Shown: positions 24,335 through 35,569, counted from the stretch's first letter. The stretch: DNA of 64,000 bases from Symsagittifera roscoffensis (GCF_963678635.1 NC_087069.1:54976928-55040927); one strand, 5' to 3'. The notes: generated by a model not told the origin, from the letters alone. A program made the numbers and translations.

Positions 24335-24735
24335 TAAAACAAGACTGATCGTATCAGGGCGAAGCCCCAAATTTTCCGATGGCCTTTTAAGGTTTATGGA
24401 GCAGTAATCACAATAAAAAAATAAATGAATAAAACAAAATGAGAAAAAAAAATTCTAAAATTTGAAATTTTTATGAAAATCATCCCGCCACACGCCATAT
24501 AAAAAACAAAAGAATAGTTTTTGCTCCTTGTAGCAAATCAATTATGGCAAATGAGCTTCTTTCAACCAATTTGGAACGATTTATAAGACGAATTATTTCT
24601 CCGCTTAAGCGTTAATTGTCCCAAAATGGCCAAAATGGCAATCTTTAAACCCCCGTACCTTTACGAAAAAAGATCACAGGTGAAATATCAAATTTAAACT
24701 CAGGACAACAATACCTTTTGAATGATTTTTTAAAA
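24335..24735. mobile_element. Single-arm copy of the 22-kb foldback family
   Basis: It has the same order as the right arm at 23036-23418: CAGGGCGAAGCCC, CCTTTTAAGGTTTATGGAGCAG, CCACACGCCATATAAA, ATCAATTATGGCAAAT, AAATGGCCAAAATGGCAATC, GATCACAGGTGAAATATC. Like that arm it continues to CTCAGGACAACAATA, which defines the shared outer segment. Confidence 0.7.
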
Positions 24736-26859
24736 TTCCGTCAAAATGGCTAGTTAATAAGTCGAAATTTGTCTGAAGAAAAAAAAACCCACCCCGAGCA
24801 CAATTATTCCGTTACTTTCGTATCGAAAGTCGGAACAATAAGAGTTTTCGTTTCTAATGTGTGAAAACAGAACAAACAGGACGATTAGAAACTATGTTAT
24901 GTTTTGTTCAAGTTGATACAGTTGGATACCCGAGTTGACGAAAAAGCTTACAATACAATTTCATTCAGGAAAAATGCCTATCACACAGTTTCATACAATT
25001 GCATAACTAGACAAAATTTGTTTGAAAAGAGCAAAATAAACAATTTTCATCCCATGAATATGTATAATTAGCATTTTTGGTCCCTTGGAAATGAATAGCA
25101 AGCTCTTTTCCATTGGTTTTCTTAAAAAAGTTGTGTAAAGTAGCGAATTTTTGTATAATATGAAACTGCATGATACACGTTTGTTCAATACTGCGAAACT
25201 GGGAGACAGGCAAATTTCACAAAACACAAAAACGAATTATTTTCTATCGTACGAAAACTCAACGTGTTAGTGGCAGTTAACACGCAGATAAATTTGTTTG
25301 GCAAAGAGTAAGAGCACGTTAAATTTTAAAACTAAAGTCAAGAAAGCTACTGTTAAACTTTTCTCACTGAATTAATTACCAAAAACGTAACTTTTTCTAA
25401 AGGGTTAGAAAGCTTTTAATTTGATTGGAAAAAAAGACACGAGAAGTGTCCATGATTGGAAAAAAAGACAATTTTTACAGTTTCAAGATAATCTTAGCAT
25501 AGGAAAGCAAAAAAAATGATTGTATTTAAAACAAAACGGTTGCTTGTGATTTTTGATTTTATGGGTGAAAAACTCAACCTGGACTAAGTTATAGGCACAA
25601 AATATCAAAATTTTTTTGCAAGGTTTATATATGTAAATTCATTATCTGCACACAAAAGCAAGTTTGCATTATGTTTCCATGCCAAAATTACTCTCTTGAA
25701 ACCGAAACAGCAATCAGTTTGTGTTGTTAGAATTTTAAATCGACTTAAGATAATTTTCGAAAAAAAAGATTGAAAAATTGCTTGTCATTTTTTTTTCTCT
25801 GAAATTTGAATGATAAGCATTTTTCTATAGACTGCATGTATGAAAATGTATGATAGACTTTTTTCTTGGTTGGACGTCACCCGGTTATACACTTCGAGCA
25901 ACTTTTCTTGCAATTCTTTGAACTTTCACAATTGACCCCTGTCCTCTGTAAAAACGAATTCGATGTTTCTCTGCTTTTTAGTATGAGTTTTGACGAGTGG
26001 GGACAAAAACGTTGTTTGTTGTTTCGTTTCCTAGGGATCACGGAAAACGCTAAGAGTCAAACTTTTAATATCACCTTTCTCCTGAAGCCGTTACTGCCTT
26101 TTCAGGTTTTTTGAAAATTTACTGTTGTTCATTGCCAGCTTTCTTCTGCAGTCTGAACTTGAGGCAACACGCAAGATAAGTTTTTAAGTTTGTTTAGTTT
26201 CATAATAGTTCAAAAAATTGATAACGCATTTTCTGATTTCTAATAAGCCCATAACATGAAAAGTTTTACTCACCTGAGAAATCACCCAGGATATCGTTCA
26301 ATTTTTCCCGCAAACTTTTAACTACAGGAAACAGCACAATAAATAAGATCGGTTTTTGGATTTACGTCATGCAAACCGAGGTAATTTGAAACTTTCCAAG
26401 AAAAAACATCGGAATTTTTCCGATATCTAAGCAAACGACAAGTAAATGAAATCTGTCACGCAATTTAACAAAAAGAAATGACATTCAAAAAGTAGTAAAG
26501 CAAACAAGTAAACGAATAATTCTATTTTGATATTTCCAATTTGTAAAACTGAACCGTGTTAAGCAAACACCTTTTGCAACTTGATTGTGTAAAAACTACT
26601 TTCATCAATTTGATTCGAACACTTTTTGTAGAAGACCAACACATACAAATATTCACATTGTTTGAGCTGTTTAACGATTTTTTGACCACGTGCGTCACCA
26701 TAAAACTAATACGAAAAGCGTAATAAATAGCAAAATTTAAAACTTTTGTATGCATAAAATTTTTAGTTATGGTTAGAGTAGAATAAACGTTTTACGTAGG
26801 TCATCTTTTAACTTTCAACTAGAGTCGAGTTTCTTTATTTTAAGTGCAATTTTCTCGAG
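24736..26859. other. AT-rich spacer, no gene seen
   Basis: Several 60-80 codon frames are present on both strands but none has motifs, splice signals in phase or a second copy. Confidence 0.5.
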
Positions 26860-27700
26860 TAATCTGATCTGGCTTCGAAAGGTAACTGTTTTATAAATGC
26901 TGCCAGAGCTCTGGGAGTAGTACGTCGAGTCCTTTTTTCAGACTCTGCTTCTTGATTACTTCTCACGGTATGAACCATAAGTTGCCTTCCAGTTTTTACA
27001 ATTTTTTCCTCATGTTCATGGCGATTTCAGCTTTTTATTCATTTTCGTAACTAGTACCAGTATGATTTAATTGGCTATTAAATGTTATTTTAGAAGTAGG
27101 TATCTCGCAAAACTGAACTATATGCAAAATTCTTTAAATAAATCAAGGAAACGATGATCTTTACGATGATCCTCTCGGTTTTTGAAAATAGCTTGTTCCT
27201 GTAATTCGTCAAGGCCGATTTCAAAAGACTTCCATGTAACTCTGTCATCTCTGAGTCCGTAGAAATTTCTTTGAATGAGTGTTTTCTTTGGTCTCAGAAC
27301 CTCAGAGGTTATGTGTTAATTTTTTTCTCCTCTCCTTAAGGTTCCTTTGCAAACCTATCTCATGACGATTCCTCTGCTACCCTATTTTCTCTTGATCGGT
27401 TTCAGCTTTTTATTCATTTTCGTCCTGTTCAATGCTTTCATTGGGGTTGAACTACTCGTTCCTTCATCGGAGTCCATGGATACGTCTGTTGTTGCCGACT
27501 CTTTGTGTCTTACCTCATTACAACCCCACTCTATGGTTTGGTGTTCTGAATTCCTAGCCCGGTATTGGCAGCCAAAATGAGAAGAACTAAGACCAGCCAT
27601 TTTCTGAGAATCCCCAACAATTCTAAACTGTTGTCTAGGGATTACACGGCGCATTTTCTTATGCCAAAAAGGCACTAACACCGGGGATTCCTATAACAAA
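26860..27700 (-). pseudogene. Possible Ty3/gypsy pol tail relic
   Basis: Minus-strand frames are charged and Ser/Lys-rich (MDSDEGTSSSTPMKALN, then MNKKLKPIKRK; further on RTRRTTPRAL). This resembles in composition the post-integrase tail of the copy at 52.4-53.2 kb. The segment CAGCTTTTTATTCATTTTCG occurs twice (about 27028 and 27402). It may be the distal half of the relic at 33.0-36.2 kb, separated by the young insertion. Similarity is compositional rather than clear alignment. Confidence 0.25.
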
Positions 27701-28329
27701 TATGCGTATTGAAGTTTTTAAGATTCTCCGACAGTGCCTTGGAACCCCCGGTAGTGTCTGCGATATCGACTACAGTGTCTGTCCGGGATCCCACTACAGT
27801 TTTAAAACAATATTAGTCACGCCAGCTCAGGTACTGACCCAGTTAAAATTTTGGCAACGGGTCAAAGGTGGGACTAAACGAGTTTGGACTTTTTGTTTTC
27901 CGACCGGTTCGGGCCGAGTTTCCTGCATTAAATACAAAAAAACCAAACTGGGTCTTATGAAATCTACTAAAACTTGATCGCATAATTTTGACCTTTGATC
28001 AACCCAATTCAAGAAAAACTGACTCGAAAGTAGAGCAGTCCAGATAACTTAAAACATTATACTGTACATCAAAAATGAAGCATAAGTTATACCGAATTTT
28101 AATAACAACTTTTAAATATGATCCCTGTGGAAGTTGACTCAAAACTTAATCTATGATCATGATTTTTATTTCAGGCTTCGATTTATCTAAATAATAATAA
28201 CATTGTAGTTCAGGGTTCTAAAAGAAATACTTTTAGATTCAAATTCTTTCAAAAATATAAATAAAAAAATTAGTTTTCAAATTACCTAGAGTGTTTAGTT
28301 TGCCGTTTAAGTTTAACCCTATACGCTTG
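27701..28329. other. Spacer, no gene seen
   Basis: Moderately G+C-richer than its surroundings up to 27980, then AT-rich. It could be older retroelement sequence but I see no motif. Confidence 0.4.
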
Positions 28330-29006
28330 GTACTGTTAAAGTCGTATGTATTTCCCGTATATGATTTGTATGCACGCTCCCCGCGTTCGTATGACAATGC
28401 GATCCTGTAGACTTCTTCGGGTAATTTAGTTGAACGTGATAATTCTCGTTGGCAATCCGACTCACGCATATTCATAATGAAAATGTCACGAACATTTTCG
28501 GCCGCATTTGCAAAATCACATCTACCTGCTAGGGCACTTAGTTCCGCATGGAATTTTTCGAATGTTTCATTCTCACGTTGTTTCCTTCCGTAGAAAAGAC
28601 CCCGTTCATGCGTTACATTCCTTTCTTTTTGGAACACGTCTTGCATCTCATCTAGAACCCGTGGGTACCGTTCGGTTTTAATGCTAACCGTCGGTTTCCG
28701 TGCTTTGAATATCCGCTGCGCCTCGTCTCCGATACATAGATAAAGATTAGACTTTAACTTCTTTTCCGATTCGAGACGGTTTTTTCCATTTACTTCTTCA
28801 GACAACGCCCCGATAGCCGCCGCGTTCAGAGTACTCGCAAAATAGAAATCATCGGGATCAATATCGTACTTTGCTATCATCCCCCAGTAAAATTTAAATA
28901 TCCACTCCTCCCAATAGACTGGAGGTTCCGGTGTTCGTGCCTCCCAAAATGCTACAATGTTCAGTGGATTTTTCCCCCCTCCTCTTTTCTCTGCTGGCTG
29001 CGCCAT
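28239..29006 (-). pseudogene. Duplicated gag N-terminal fragment
   Basis: It repeats the first 218 or so residues of the intact gag without an observed difference (MAQPAEK to SYTG), then leaves the element through the 16-nt LTR fragment and about 30 unrelated codons to a stop at 28239. It starts from the same LTR/primer-site ATG, so in principle it encodes a truncated Gag of 255 aa. Confidence 0.8.
28334..28349 (-). repeat. 16-nt terminal LTR fragment
   Basis: TGTTAAAGTCGTATGT on the + strand equals the outer end of both complete LTRs. It abuts the target duplication GTAC and is joined directly to the internal gag fragment at 28350/28351. Confidence 0.75.
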
Positions 29007-29212
29007 GTTAAAGTCGTATGTTCGGAATATCAAAAGATTGTAAATAAGTTGTATTTTTAGTTCAACTGTTAGGCATCAAATCGAAATCTTACTGCAATGT
29101 TTTATTTCAGATCAGAATGGACATTGGAGATCACAAGGTCAAAGAAACAGGTCTCCAGACAGAAAGAACAATTGATGGCATTTACATAAACTTAAAACTG
29201 GTCCCTATCTCA
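29006..29212 (-). repeat. Internal (3') LTR of the young element (207 bp)
   Basis: Same length as the 5' LTR with one noted substitution. Unusually it is followed on the minus strand not by the target duplication but by another gag start, so it acts structurally as the 5' LTR of a second, truncated unit. Confidence 0.85.
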
Positions 29213-29369
29213 TTCGGGCAACCACAAATAAATTTTAGCTTGTATAAAATTTATCAACTTGTAATGTAATCTTGCGAATTCATGTTACAGATCAATTTCA
29301 GTTTTACTTGAGTTTTTAGGCAACCTTGCCGAACCTCTCGTATAGGTTTTTTTTTCGGTATGCGTCATG

Positions 29370-29517
29370 TTACTTGTCTTGTATACGGTGGATCATGACA
29401 CCCCCCATCTTATCAACACCTCGTCGCTGCCGCGTTGATTTTCTTGTCCCCTCTGCGCTTTTCTTTCGATTTCCTTCCACGGTCTTCGGCGTTCGAGTGA
29501 CCAATGTCTCCGACGGT
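29370..29517 (-). pseudogene. Remnant of the pol C-terminal tail after an integrase deletion
   Basis: In another frame, just after the polyprotein stop, STRQRRGVDKMGGVMIHRI resembles the Arg-rich tail that ends many gypsy integrases. Only about 300 bp separate the RNase H end from the LTR, so the whole integrase catalytic region is gone. Short repeats at the junction (GGCAATTGAA, ATTATTTGG) suggest the deletion used microhomology. Confidence 0.5.
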
Positions 29518-32451
29518 TCAATTGCCATTCCAAATAATTTCAATTGCCAAATAATCTGCCATTCCCATTTTAGACCCCTGCTTGTGTTCAACTTTAAAAT
29601 CGTACGGCACTAACCGATCGTACCAGCGTGTTAGTCGGCTGAAAAACGTTTTATTTCCCTTCGGGGATGAATTTAAGGTTAGCAGGGCCTTATGATCCGA
29701 AATAACTGTGAAATAACGGCCATATATGTAATTACGAAAATGTTCCGTAGCCCACACTACCGCAAGTAGTTCTAATTCGTTCGTGGAGTATTTTTTCTCA
29801 GCCGGGTTAAGATAACGCGATGCAAACGAAATGGGATGCCAACCTGATGCCCCATATTGTTCTAACACGGCCCCCAAACCATCGTGGCTAGCGTCACAGA
29901 TAATTCTAGTCTCACGGTGAATATCGAAATGTCGTAATTCAACAATATTTTTCACTAGTGATTTTAAATGTTGGAATGCATTTTCGCAAACGTTAGTCCA
30001 AATAAAATCGTTGTTTTGACTTAAAAGTGGCCTTAATGGTGCACTTAATTCTGCGAGATTGGGTAAGAACTTATGTAAACTGTGTAGTGAACCCATCAAA
30101 GATTTCAACTGCTTTCGGGATTTAGGGGTTTTCAAGTCTTCAATTGCTTGTGTTTTTCTTACTAAGGGTGTAATACCACTTTCCCCAATTCGAAATCCGA
30201 GCCATTCGCACGCTGTTTTCGCAAACTCGCATTTTCGTAGTTTTAGAGCAACATTAGAAATATCCAGCTTTTTCAATATCTTCTCGACCAACGCGATGTG
30301 TTCGATCTTAGTTCCTTTCGAAGAGATTAAGATATCATCAATGAACGCGTTGGCCTGAGGGAACTCTTTAAATAAATTGTCAATTACTTTTTGAAATTCC
30401 GCCGGCATTGACGTCAATCCGTAAAATCCGTTTTTAAAACAATAAGTTCCTGTGGATTTCCCACCGACGAGTGAGAAATTGCATTGTTCGCTCGTTTTTT
30501 GTTCTAAAGCGACTTGTCCGTACGCATATGTAAAATCCAACGTTGTAAAATATACATTCCCCGGTTTTTTCTCCGCAATAATCTGGCTTACTCCGTCTAT
30601 TAATTCGTCAATATTTGGCATTTGGTACTTGTTTTTATGTACCTGCTTGTTTAGTTCTCTTGATTCCAGTGCTATTTTTATACTTCCATCTTTTTTCACT
30701 GTAATAACGATGGGGGATACGAAATACTTATCTGAGCATTCTTGTAATTTTACGATATGCCCTTCATTTATTAGCCGATGGATTTCTTTATCCACCTTAT
30801 CTCGTAGACTGATTGGCACCCTGCGTCCTTTTTGTTGTACGGGCTTCAAATTTTCAAAAAATTCGACTCTTACTTTTGCATTCCGGATTTTTCCTATCCT
30901 AGTAAACAAATTTGGGTACAACTTACAGAAGTATGTTTGCAGTTCGTCATATTTCTCCTCCTCTTGGCTGATTCCTTCCCCTGTGATTCCCATCACTTTC
31001 TTTCGTTGGACTAGCTCGAGTCCCAGGGTGCCCATCAGATCCCGCCCCAGGATTGACTGGTGATTCCCGGATATAACCGACACTTGCGCTGGAGCTGCCC
31101 AGCCGTTTAATGACATCATCACTGTTACCTTCCCCATTATGTTTATCCGATTGTTGTTATAATCCAGGAATTCGTCTTTTGAAGGTTGTAGTTGGATATT
31201 CGCTTTACCTAACGTTGCTTTTAGATCGTTAATGCTAAAAATGGTCACTGCGGATCCACTATCGATCCACAGCCACATTTTCTTCCCTGCTACTTCCACC
31301 TGCACGCGGGCCCCAGGAATCTTTAGTTCGGATTCATTCTTTTTCCTGTGTATTGACATTACCATGTACTCGTCCGATCCCGACGTCATGGATTCGTTTT
31401 CTACGACCCCCTGCTGATTGACCCACCACACTGGATCTTCGTTCCCGTCATTCACGTTTTGTGTACTCTGGTGTTGCTCATTTTCCTCCCTGACCAGGCC
31501 TACTCGTCCTCGTCCCCGCCAATGGTTAGTTCCTCTTCTGACTCCTCGACATATTTTTCGGCATGAATTACATGTTGCTCCCCTTGCAGGACAGCTTGCA
31601 ATGTGATCCATGGTAAAATTTGGTGCGTCGCAATTGTAACACCTACGGTTATTTCCGCTTCCTCCACTACTACTCGGTCCTTGGGTGTATCCTCCACGTC
31701 CCCCACGTCCTCGGCCTCGAAAAAATCCTTGTCCCCTTCTGATGTTACTCACCGGTTCTTGTTTTATTGAAATAGTCGGAGCTGTTGAAGCTGGTTTTCC
31801 CGTATATGATTTGTATGCACGCTCCCCGCGTTCGTATGACAATGCGATCCTGTAGACTTCTTCGGGTAATTTAGTTGAACGTGATAATTCTCGTTGGCAA
31901 TCCGACTCACGCATATTCATAATGAAAATGTCACGAACATTTTCGGCCGCATTTGCAAAATCACATCTACCTGCTAGGGCACTTAGTTCCGCATGGAATT
32001 TTTCGAATGTTTCATTCTCACGTTGTTTCCTTCCGTAGAAAAGACCCCGTTCATGCGTTACATTCCTTTCTTTTTGGAACACGTCTTGCATCTCATCTAG
32101 AACCCGTGGGTACCGTTCGGTTTTAATGCTAACCGTCGGTTTCCGTGCTTTGAATATCCGCTGCGCCTCGTCTCCGATACATAGATAAAGATTAGACTTT
32201 AACTTCTTTTCCGATTCGAGACGGTTTTTTCCATTTACTTCTTCAGACAACGCCCCGATAGCCGCCGCGTTCAGAGTACTCGCAAAATAGAAATCATCGG
32301 GATCAATATCGTACTTTGCTATCATCCCCCAGTAAAATTTAAATATCCACTCCTCCCAATAGACTGGAGGTTCCGGTGTTCGTGCCTCCCAAAATGCTAC
32401 AATGTTCAGTGGATTTTTCCCCCCTCCTCTTTTCTCTGCTGGCTGCGCCAT
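29518..32451 (-). CDS. Ty3/gypsy Gag-protease-reverse transcriptase-RNase H polyprotein, intact 977 aa
   Basis: The start is the ATG formed by the LTR end and primer-binding site (MAQPAEKRGGG); nine upstream codons lie inside the LTR. A capsid-like gag covers about 1-230, followed by a Gly/Arg-rich stretch. A zinc knuckle (CYNC...DHIASC) is near 285, and a second, shortened one (CNSCRKICRG) lacks the usual His. The retropepsin motif WIDSGSAVTIF is near 405. RT motifs are LDFTYAYGQV and AFIDDILISS (catalytic DD). RNase H shows CDASHDGLGAVL, TNELELLAVVW and SDHKAL, so its acidic residues are kept. The frame ends just after GMADYLA, where an integrase would normally follow. No internal stop or frameshift exists, so the protein could be made, but the element could integrate only with help from a relative. 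Confidence 0.9.
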   Translation of the reverse strand: MAQPAEKRGGGKNPLNIVAFWEARTPEPPVYWEEWIFKFYWGMIAKYDIDPDDFYFASTLNAAAIGALSEEVNGKNRLESEKKLKSNLYLCIGDEAQRIFKARKPTVSIKTERYPRVLDEMQDVFQKERNVTHERGLFYGRKQRENETFEKFHAELSALAGRCDFANAAENVRDIFIMNMRESDCQRELSRSTKLPEEVYRIALSYERGERAYKSYTGKPASTAPTISIKQEPVSNIRRGQGFFRGRGRGGRGGYTQGPSSSGGSGNNRRCYNCDAPNFTMDHIASCPARGATCNSCRKICRGVRRGTNHWRGRGRVGLVREENEQHQSTQNVNDGNEDPVWWVNQQGVVENESMTSGSDEYMVMSIHRKKNESELKIPGARVQVEVAGKKMWLWIDSGSAVTIFSINDLKATLGKANIQLQPSKDEFLDYNNNRINIMGKVTVMMSLNGWAAPAQVSVISGNHQSILGRDLMGTLGLELVQRKKVMGITGEGISQEEEKYDELQTYFCKLYPNLFTRIGKIRNAKVRVEFFENLKPVQQKGRRVPISLRDKVDKEIHRLINEGHIVKLQECSDKYFVSPIVITVKKDGSIKIALESRELNKQVHKNKYQMPNIDELIDGVSQIIAEKKPGNVYFTTLDFTYAYGQVALEQKTSEQCNFSLVGGKSTGTYCFKNGFYGLTSMPAEFQKVIDNLFKEFPQANAFIDDILISSKGTKIEHIALVEKILKKLDISNVALKLRKCEFAKTACEWLGFRIGESGITPLVRKTQAIEDLKTPKSRKQLKSLMGSLHSLHKFLPNLAELSAPLRPLLSQNNDFIWTNVCENAFQHLKSLVKNIVELRHFDIHRETRIICDASHDGLGAVLEQYGASGWHPISFASRYLNPAEKKYSTNELELLAVVWATEHFRNYIYGRYFTVISDHKALLTLNSSPKGNKTFFSRLTRWYDRLVPYDFKVEHKQGSKMGMADYLAIEIIWNGN
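32436..32450 (-). other. tRNA primer-binding site of the young element
   Basis: The minus strand immediately after the LTR reads TGGCGCAGCCAGCAG, complementary to a tRNA 3' end CTGCTGGCTGCGCCA. The same site in the 43.8-kb element extends further and matches a serine-type tRNA T-arm. It overlaps gag codons 1-6 (MAQPA...). Confidence 0.7.
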
Positions 32452-32657
32452 GTTAAAGTCGTATGTTCGGAATATCAAAAGATTGTAAATAAGTTGTATT
32501 TTTAGTTCAACTGTTAGGCATCAAATCGAAATCTTACTGCAATGTTTTATTTCAGATCAGAATGGACATTGGAGATCACAAGGTCAAAGAGACAGGTCTC
32601 CAGACAGAAAGAACAATTGATGGCATTTACATAAACTTAAAACTGGTCCCTATCTCA
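32451..32657 (-). repeat. 5' LTR of the young element (207 bp)
   Basis: On the minus strand it begins TGAGATAGGGACCAG and ends CGACTTTAACA, giving TG...CA ends. The final A is the first base of the gag ATG. Flank GTAC at 32658-32661 matches the left flank of the element. Confidence 0.85.
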
Positions 32658-32661
32658 GTAC

Positions 32662-33018
32662 TAAGGTCTACTCAAAAAATTCACAAAAGCTCCGGGCCAT
32701 GGATAGTTCACTCAACCCAATCAAAATTACGTCAAAGCCATTGTAAGTATAGGAATCCTCGACACAGTGCCAGAAACTCCCGAAAATTGGCTCGGATTTG
32801 GCTCGGAGGCGAGGATTTTTGTGCCTGGGGTTCTTTGTGAAAAATCATTGAGCAACTTTTAAGCATCTACGCACACCAACGAGGAATTCCGGTTATTTAA
32901 AAAAGAGGAATACCGATTACCATGTTTAACCACTTTGTTATCGGGACCCAATGTCTTGAAGCCGGTTTTAAACTGGAATAAAAAACCATAGAGTGGCGTC
33001 GTAATGCTTCTATTTTTC
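32662..33018. other. Spacer between the young insertion and the relic
   Basis: No gene. It carries ACCATAGAGTGGCGTCGTAATG near 32990, which resembles the minus strand near 27535. This may be a link between the two flanks of the insertion, in inverted orientation. Confidence 0.4.
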
Positions 33019-34149
33019 TTATTTTTTCGTTCGCACTCTGTCTTTCCTTGCTGTTAGTCCAGTTTTCTTTCTTCTGCTCTCCTGGACAGATGGCTTCCCT
33101 TCCGTCTTCTGTAACACGACTTGTTCTTGTGTTTTAGGTCCTGACATCTCCTTCGCGTTCATCGGCTTTCGATGTCTCGATTCCTGAAAAGTTAATAGAC
33201 GGGTTTGTTGCTGTACTTCCACCAGAACTTTTTTGTGGATCGTCTCTTATCTGCTTACCCTTCTTTTACGATGTTCCACATTAAGTCAGGCTGTGTTTTG
33301 TCTCTTGCATCGAGTTTGTTTTCGCCAAGCTAAGTTGCTTTTTCGGTTGAGTGCCCCATTCATTTTGATTGTTGACCCGACTCAAACACCTTCGCTTTCT
33401 GGGGGTTTGTTAGTGCCTTTCCACATTTCCTGGTTTCATCTTTTCTAAGAGACGTCTTTAATGATCATGGACACTTTCTGTCCTCTTTGCCCTCTACGAA
33501 CCCTTTCTCCCATGAGTAAATGAGTTCTTTCTTCACTTCGAGGTTTGTCAAGCCAGTCATGTCCACTTTTTCCGTATGTCATCGGACGCTGCATTTCTCC
33601 TCTCCTCATCCAAACGTACAAAGGCTACTAAAAGCTTTCTTAGAATGTTTTATGCTTTTTCGTCGACTTCTTCATTTTTCTTTGAAAGTTTTCCGTCACT
33701 GGTCTATCCGTCGTACAAGCTGCGCCGGTTGTTCCAAAGTTTCTTTGTCTGAACAATCAGTAATAAATCTAAAAGTTTTTTTTAAAAGTAGTGTCCCGAA
33801 ATGAGCTTCAAACATGAGCTTTTCAATAGTTTTCTTCGTGTTCTAACTTAGGTCTATGGGAATTGGGCTAGGGCTAATTTTTATCGATTTCGCGTTTTCA
33901 TCAACCCGTCTTCTAGAAAAAGGTGTATTTTTTTCCTTTATGTTTTTCCTTACCTAATTGAACTTGTTGTCTCGGCTGTGTGTTGTCTCGGCTGTGATAG
34001 GAGTGGTAACGGTTCAGACGAGTTTTTAGGAAAATTGTTTTTCTCAATCTTACCATATCGCGTACAACTGTGATAATCCTCTGCAAGGTTGACTATGTCC
34101 TTGTGCAGATGAGGCCATCAAAAAGTAGTTTAAAAATTCATAATTGTCT

Positions 34150-34400
34150 CTTTTTCCAGGATGTCCGGGTTGATACGCTTCTTTACTGCTGGACTCTGTG
34201 CGATTGGTACAGCCAGCCTGTTGTCTAGGAGGATGCAGTCATTCAACACCGCAATCTGGTTCCATAAGGGGTCTTTATACGGACAATCAATTCGAACCCC
34301 TGCCAGTTACCCCACTCTAGCACTCTCCGCAGTCCTTCCCGCCAAGTGTCCTGCGATGTGAGTTCAGCTAGTAGGCTCTTATCAAGGAGACCTGACTACT
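34150..34400 (-). pseudogene. Integrase N-terminal region relic
   Basis: DKSLLAELTSQDTWREGLRR corresponds to DKSLLAELLPEDTWMDRLRR at about 51.5 kb. In a different frame LNDCILLDNRLAVP corresponds to VDDCIPVDNRLAVP. No zinc-binding or catalytic core survives. Confidence 0.65.
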
Positions 34401-34820
34401 GTTAGAGGCCTTTTTCTCCTAACTTCTGCCGCAGCTTGTGCGGATCCATTCGCGAAAAATGGCTGACTCGTCATTTTGGTTCCACCACATGCACTTCTTG
34501 CTCCCCTTCTTCGCACATAGACAAATCCATCCGAATAATTAGTTCTAGGATTTCCCCACATTGTTCTACCCACGGAGCCATAGACGAGTCCATCCGCCTT
34601 AAGCAATTCTTCCGTTATTGCCATCAATTCTCGTACCGTCTTTTGCTGCTCTGCTGTTTTGTGGCTCATTAGACGCCAGAATGACAGTAACTGGCGTTCC
34701 GATTTCTAGTCTTTGGTTGAACTCATTTTGTTTCGGTTCAAAAACGCGTAGTTTCTTCAGCTTCCTTTCATTTCAGTTCTTGTTCGCTCAAATGTCTTTA
34801 TGATTTTTTTCTTTTTATAA

Positions 34821-34938
34821 ATCCACTTCCTGTTTTCCTTTGATTTTTGGAGTCTTCCATTTTGATTTTGATCTGTCAAACTCTCTCCGCTGTTCTCCCT
34901 CCACCATCTCTCGTTCTCGTTCCAGGTTTTGAACCAAT
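34821..34938. repeat. Direct repeat, copy 1 (about 118 bp)
   Basis: ATCCACTTCCTGTTTTCC through CTCGTTCTCGTTCCA is repeated at 35570-35690 with two or three differences. The pair lies inside the old relic and probably reflects a duplication of linker sequence. Confidence 0.8.
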
Positions 34939-34979
34939 TTAGAATTAGAACTTTTTGACGGTCGTGGATTCAAATGGTT

Positions 34980-35345
34980 TTCATTCTTGTCTATACTTGT
35001 TCGGTGTTGAACGATTTGGTCGATAAAGCAACTGACGTGTTTCTAAATTCTTCCAATTCGGGACGTTTCGGAAATTCTGAAATCATTCGTTCCGGTTGAG
35101 CGAGTTTGTCTCATTGGGCTCACTGATCAAGCATTCGAGTGCTGATTGAAACGATTCTACAGCCGTGACTACAATTTTTTCATCCTATTCTGATTCAGGC
35201 TAAGGATGGCCATTCGTTTTCTTGCGCAGATAATGCACAATGCCCAAATCCCGCACTGAAATATGAACCATGGCTTCAAGATGATATGGCAATAACCGAT
35301 CGACCCATCGGGTCAACCTAGATTGGTACTTTTAATCTAGATTGA
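34980..35345 (-). pseudogene. RNase H end and linker relic
   Basis: The minus strand reads RLTRWVDRLLPY then, after degeneration, LGIVHYL and DEKIVVTAVESFQSALECL. These correspond to RLTRWVDRLLPY, MGIVDYL and DEKIVVTTIESFHKVLDCL in the + strand element. Several stops interrupt it. Confidence 0.7.
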
Positions 35346-35569
35346 TACCGATTACTATCCAGGGTAGATGTGAGTGCTTTGTGATTTGTAGCTACCATGA
35401 AATTTTTTTTAAAAAAGTCTATGTTTATATCAATCAACTGTCCAAACTACTGCCATCAATTAAAGTACTTTTCATTTATAGAGTGTTTTTTCTTCAGCGT
35501 TCAAAATTTGCGACGCGAATAATCTGAGTACCTATTCCTCTCCATTGGTTCATTATATCTGTCATCACC

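Larger units (their letters stand above)
28334..32657 (-). mobile_element. Young integrase-less Ty3/gypsy LTR retrotransposon
   Basis: Read on the minus strand the order is: LTR (32657-32451), gag-pol ORF (32451-29518), pol tail remnant, LTR (29212-29006), a second copy of the first 655 bp of gag, and the last 16 nt of an LTR (28349-28334). The whole is flanked by the 4-bp direct repeat GTAC at 28330-28333 and 32658-32661. The segments 28351-29212 and 31796-32657 align without gaps at offset 3445; I noted one difference (near 29136). This points to recent insertion. Integrase is missing. Confidence 0.85.

Noticed and set aside
25866-26114. 82-codon Phe/Leu-rich + frame
   Set aside because: Hydrophobicity comes from a T-rich strand; no topology or homologue evident.
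30452-31063. 203-codon + strand frame
   Set aside because: It is antisense to the intact RT coding region of the young retrotransposon; no motif of its own.
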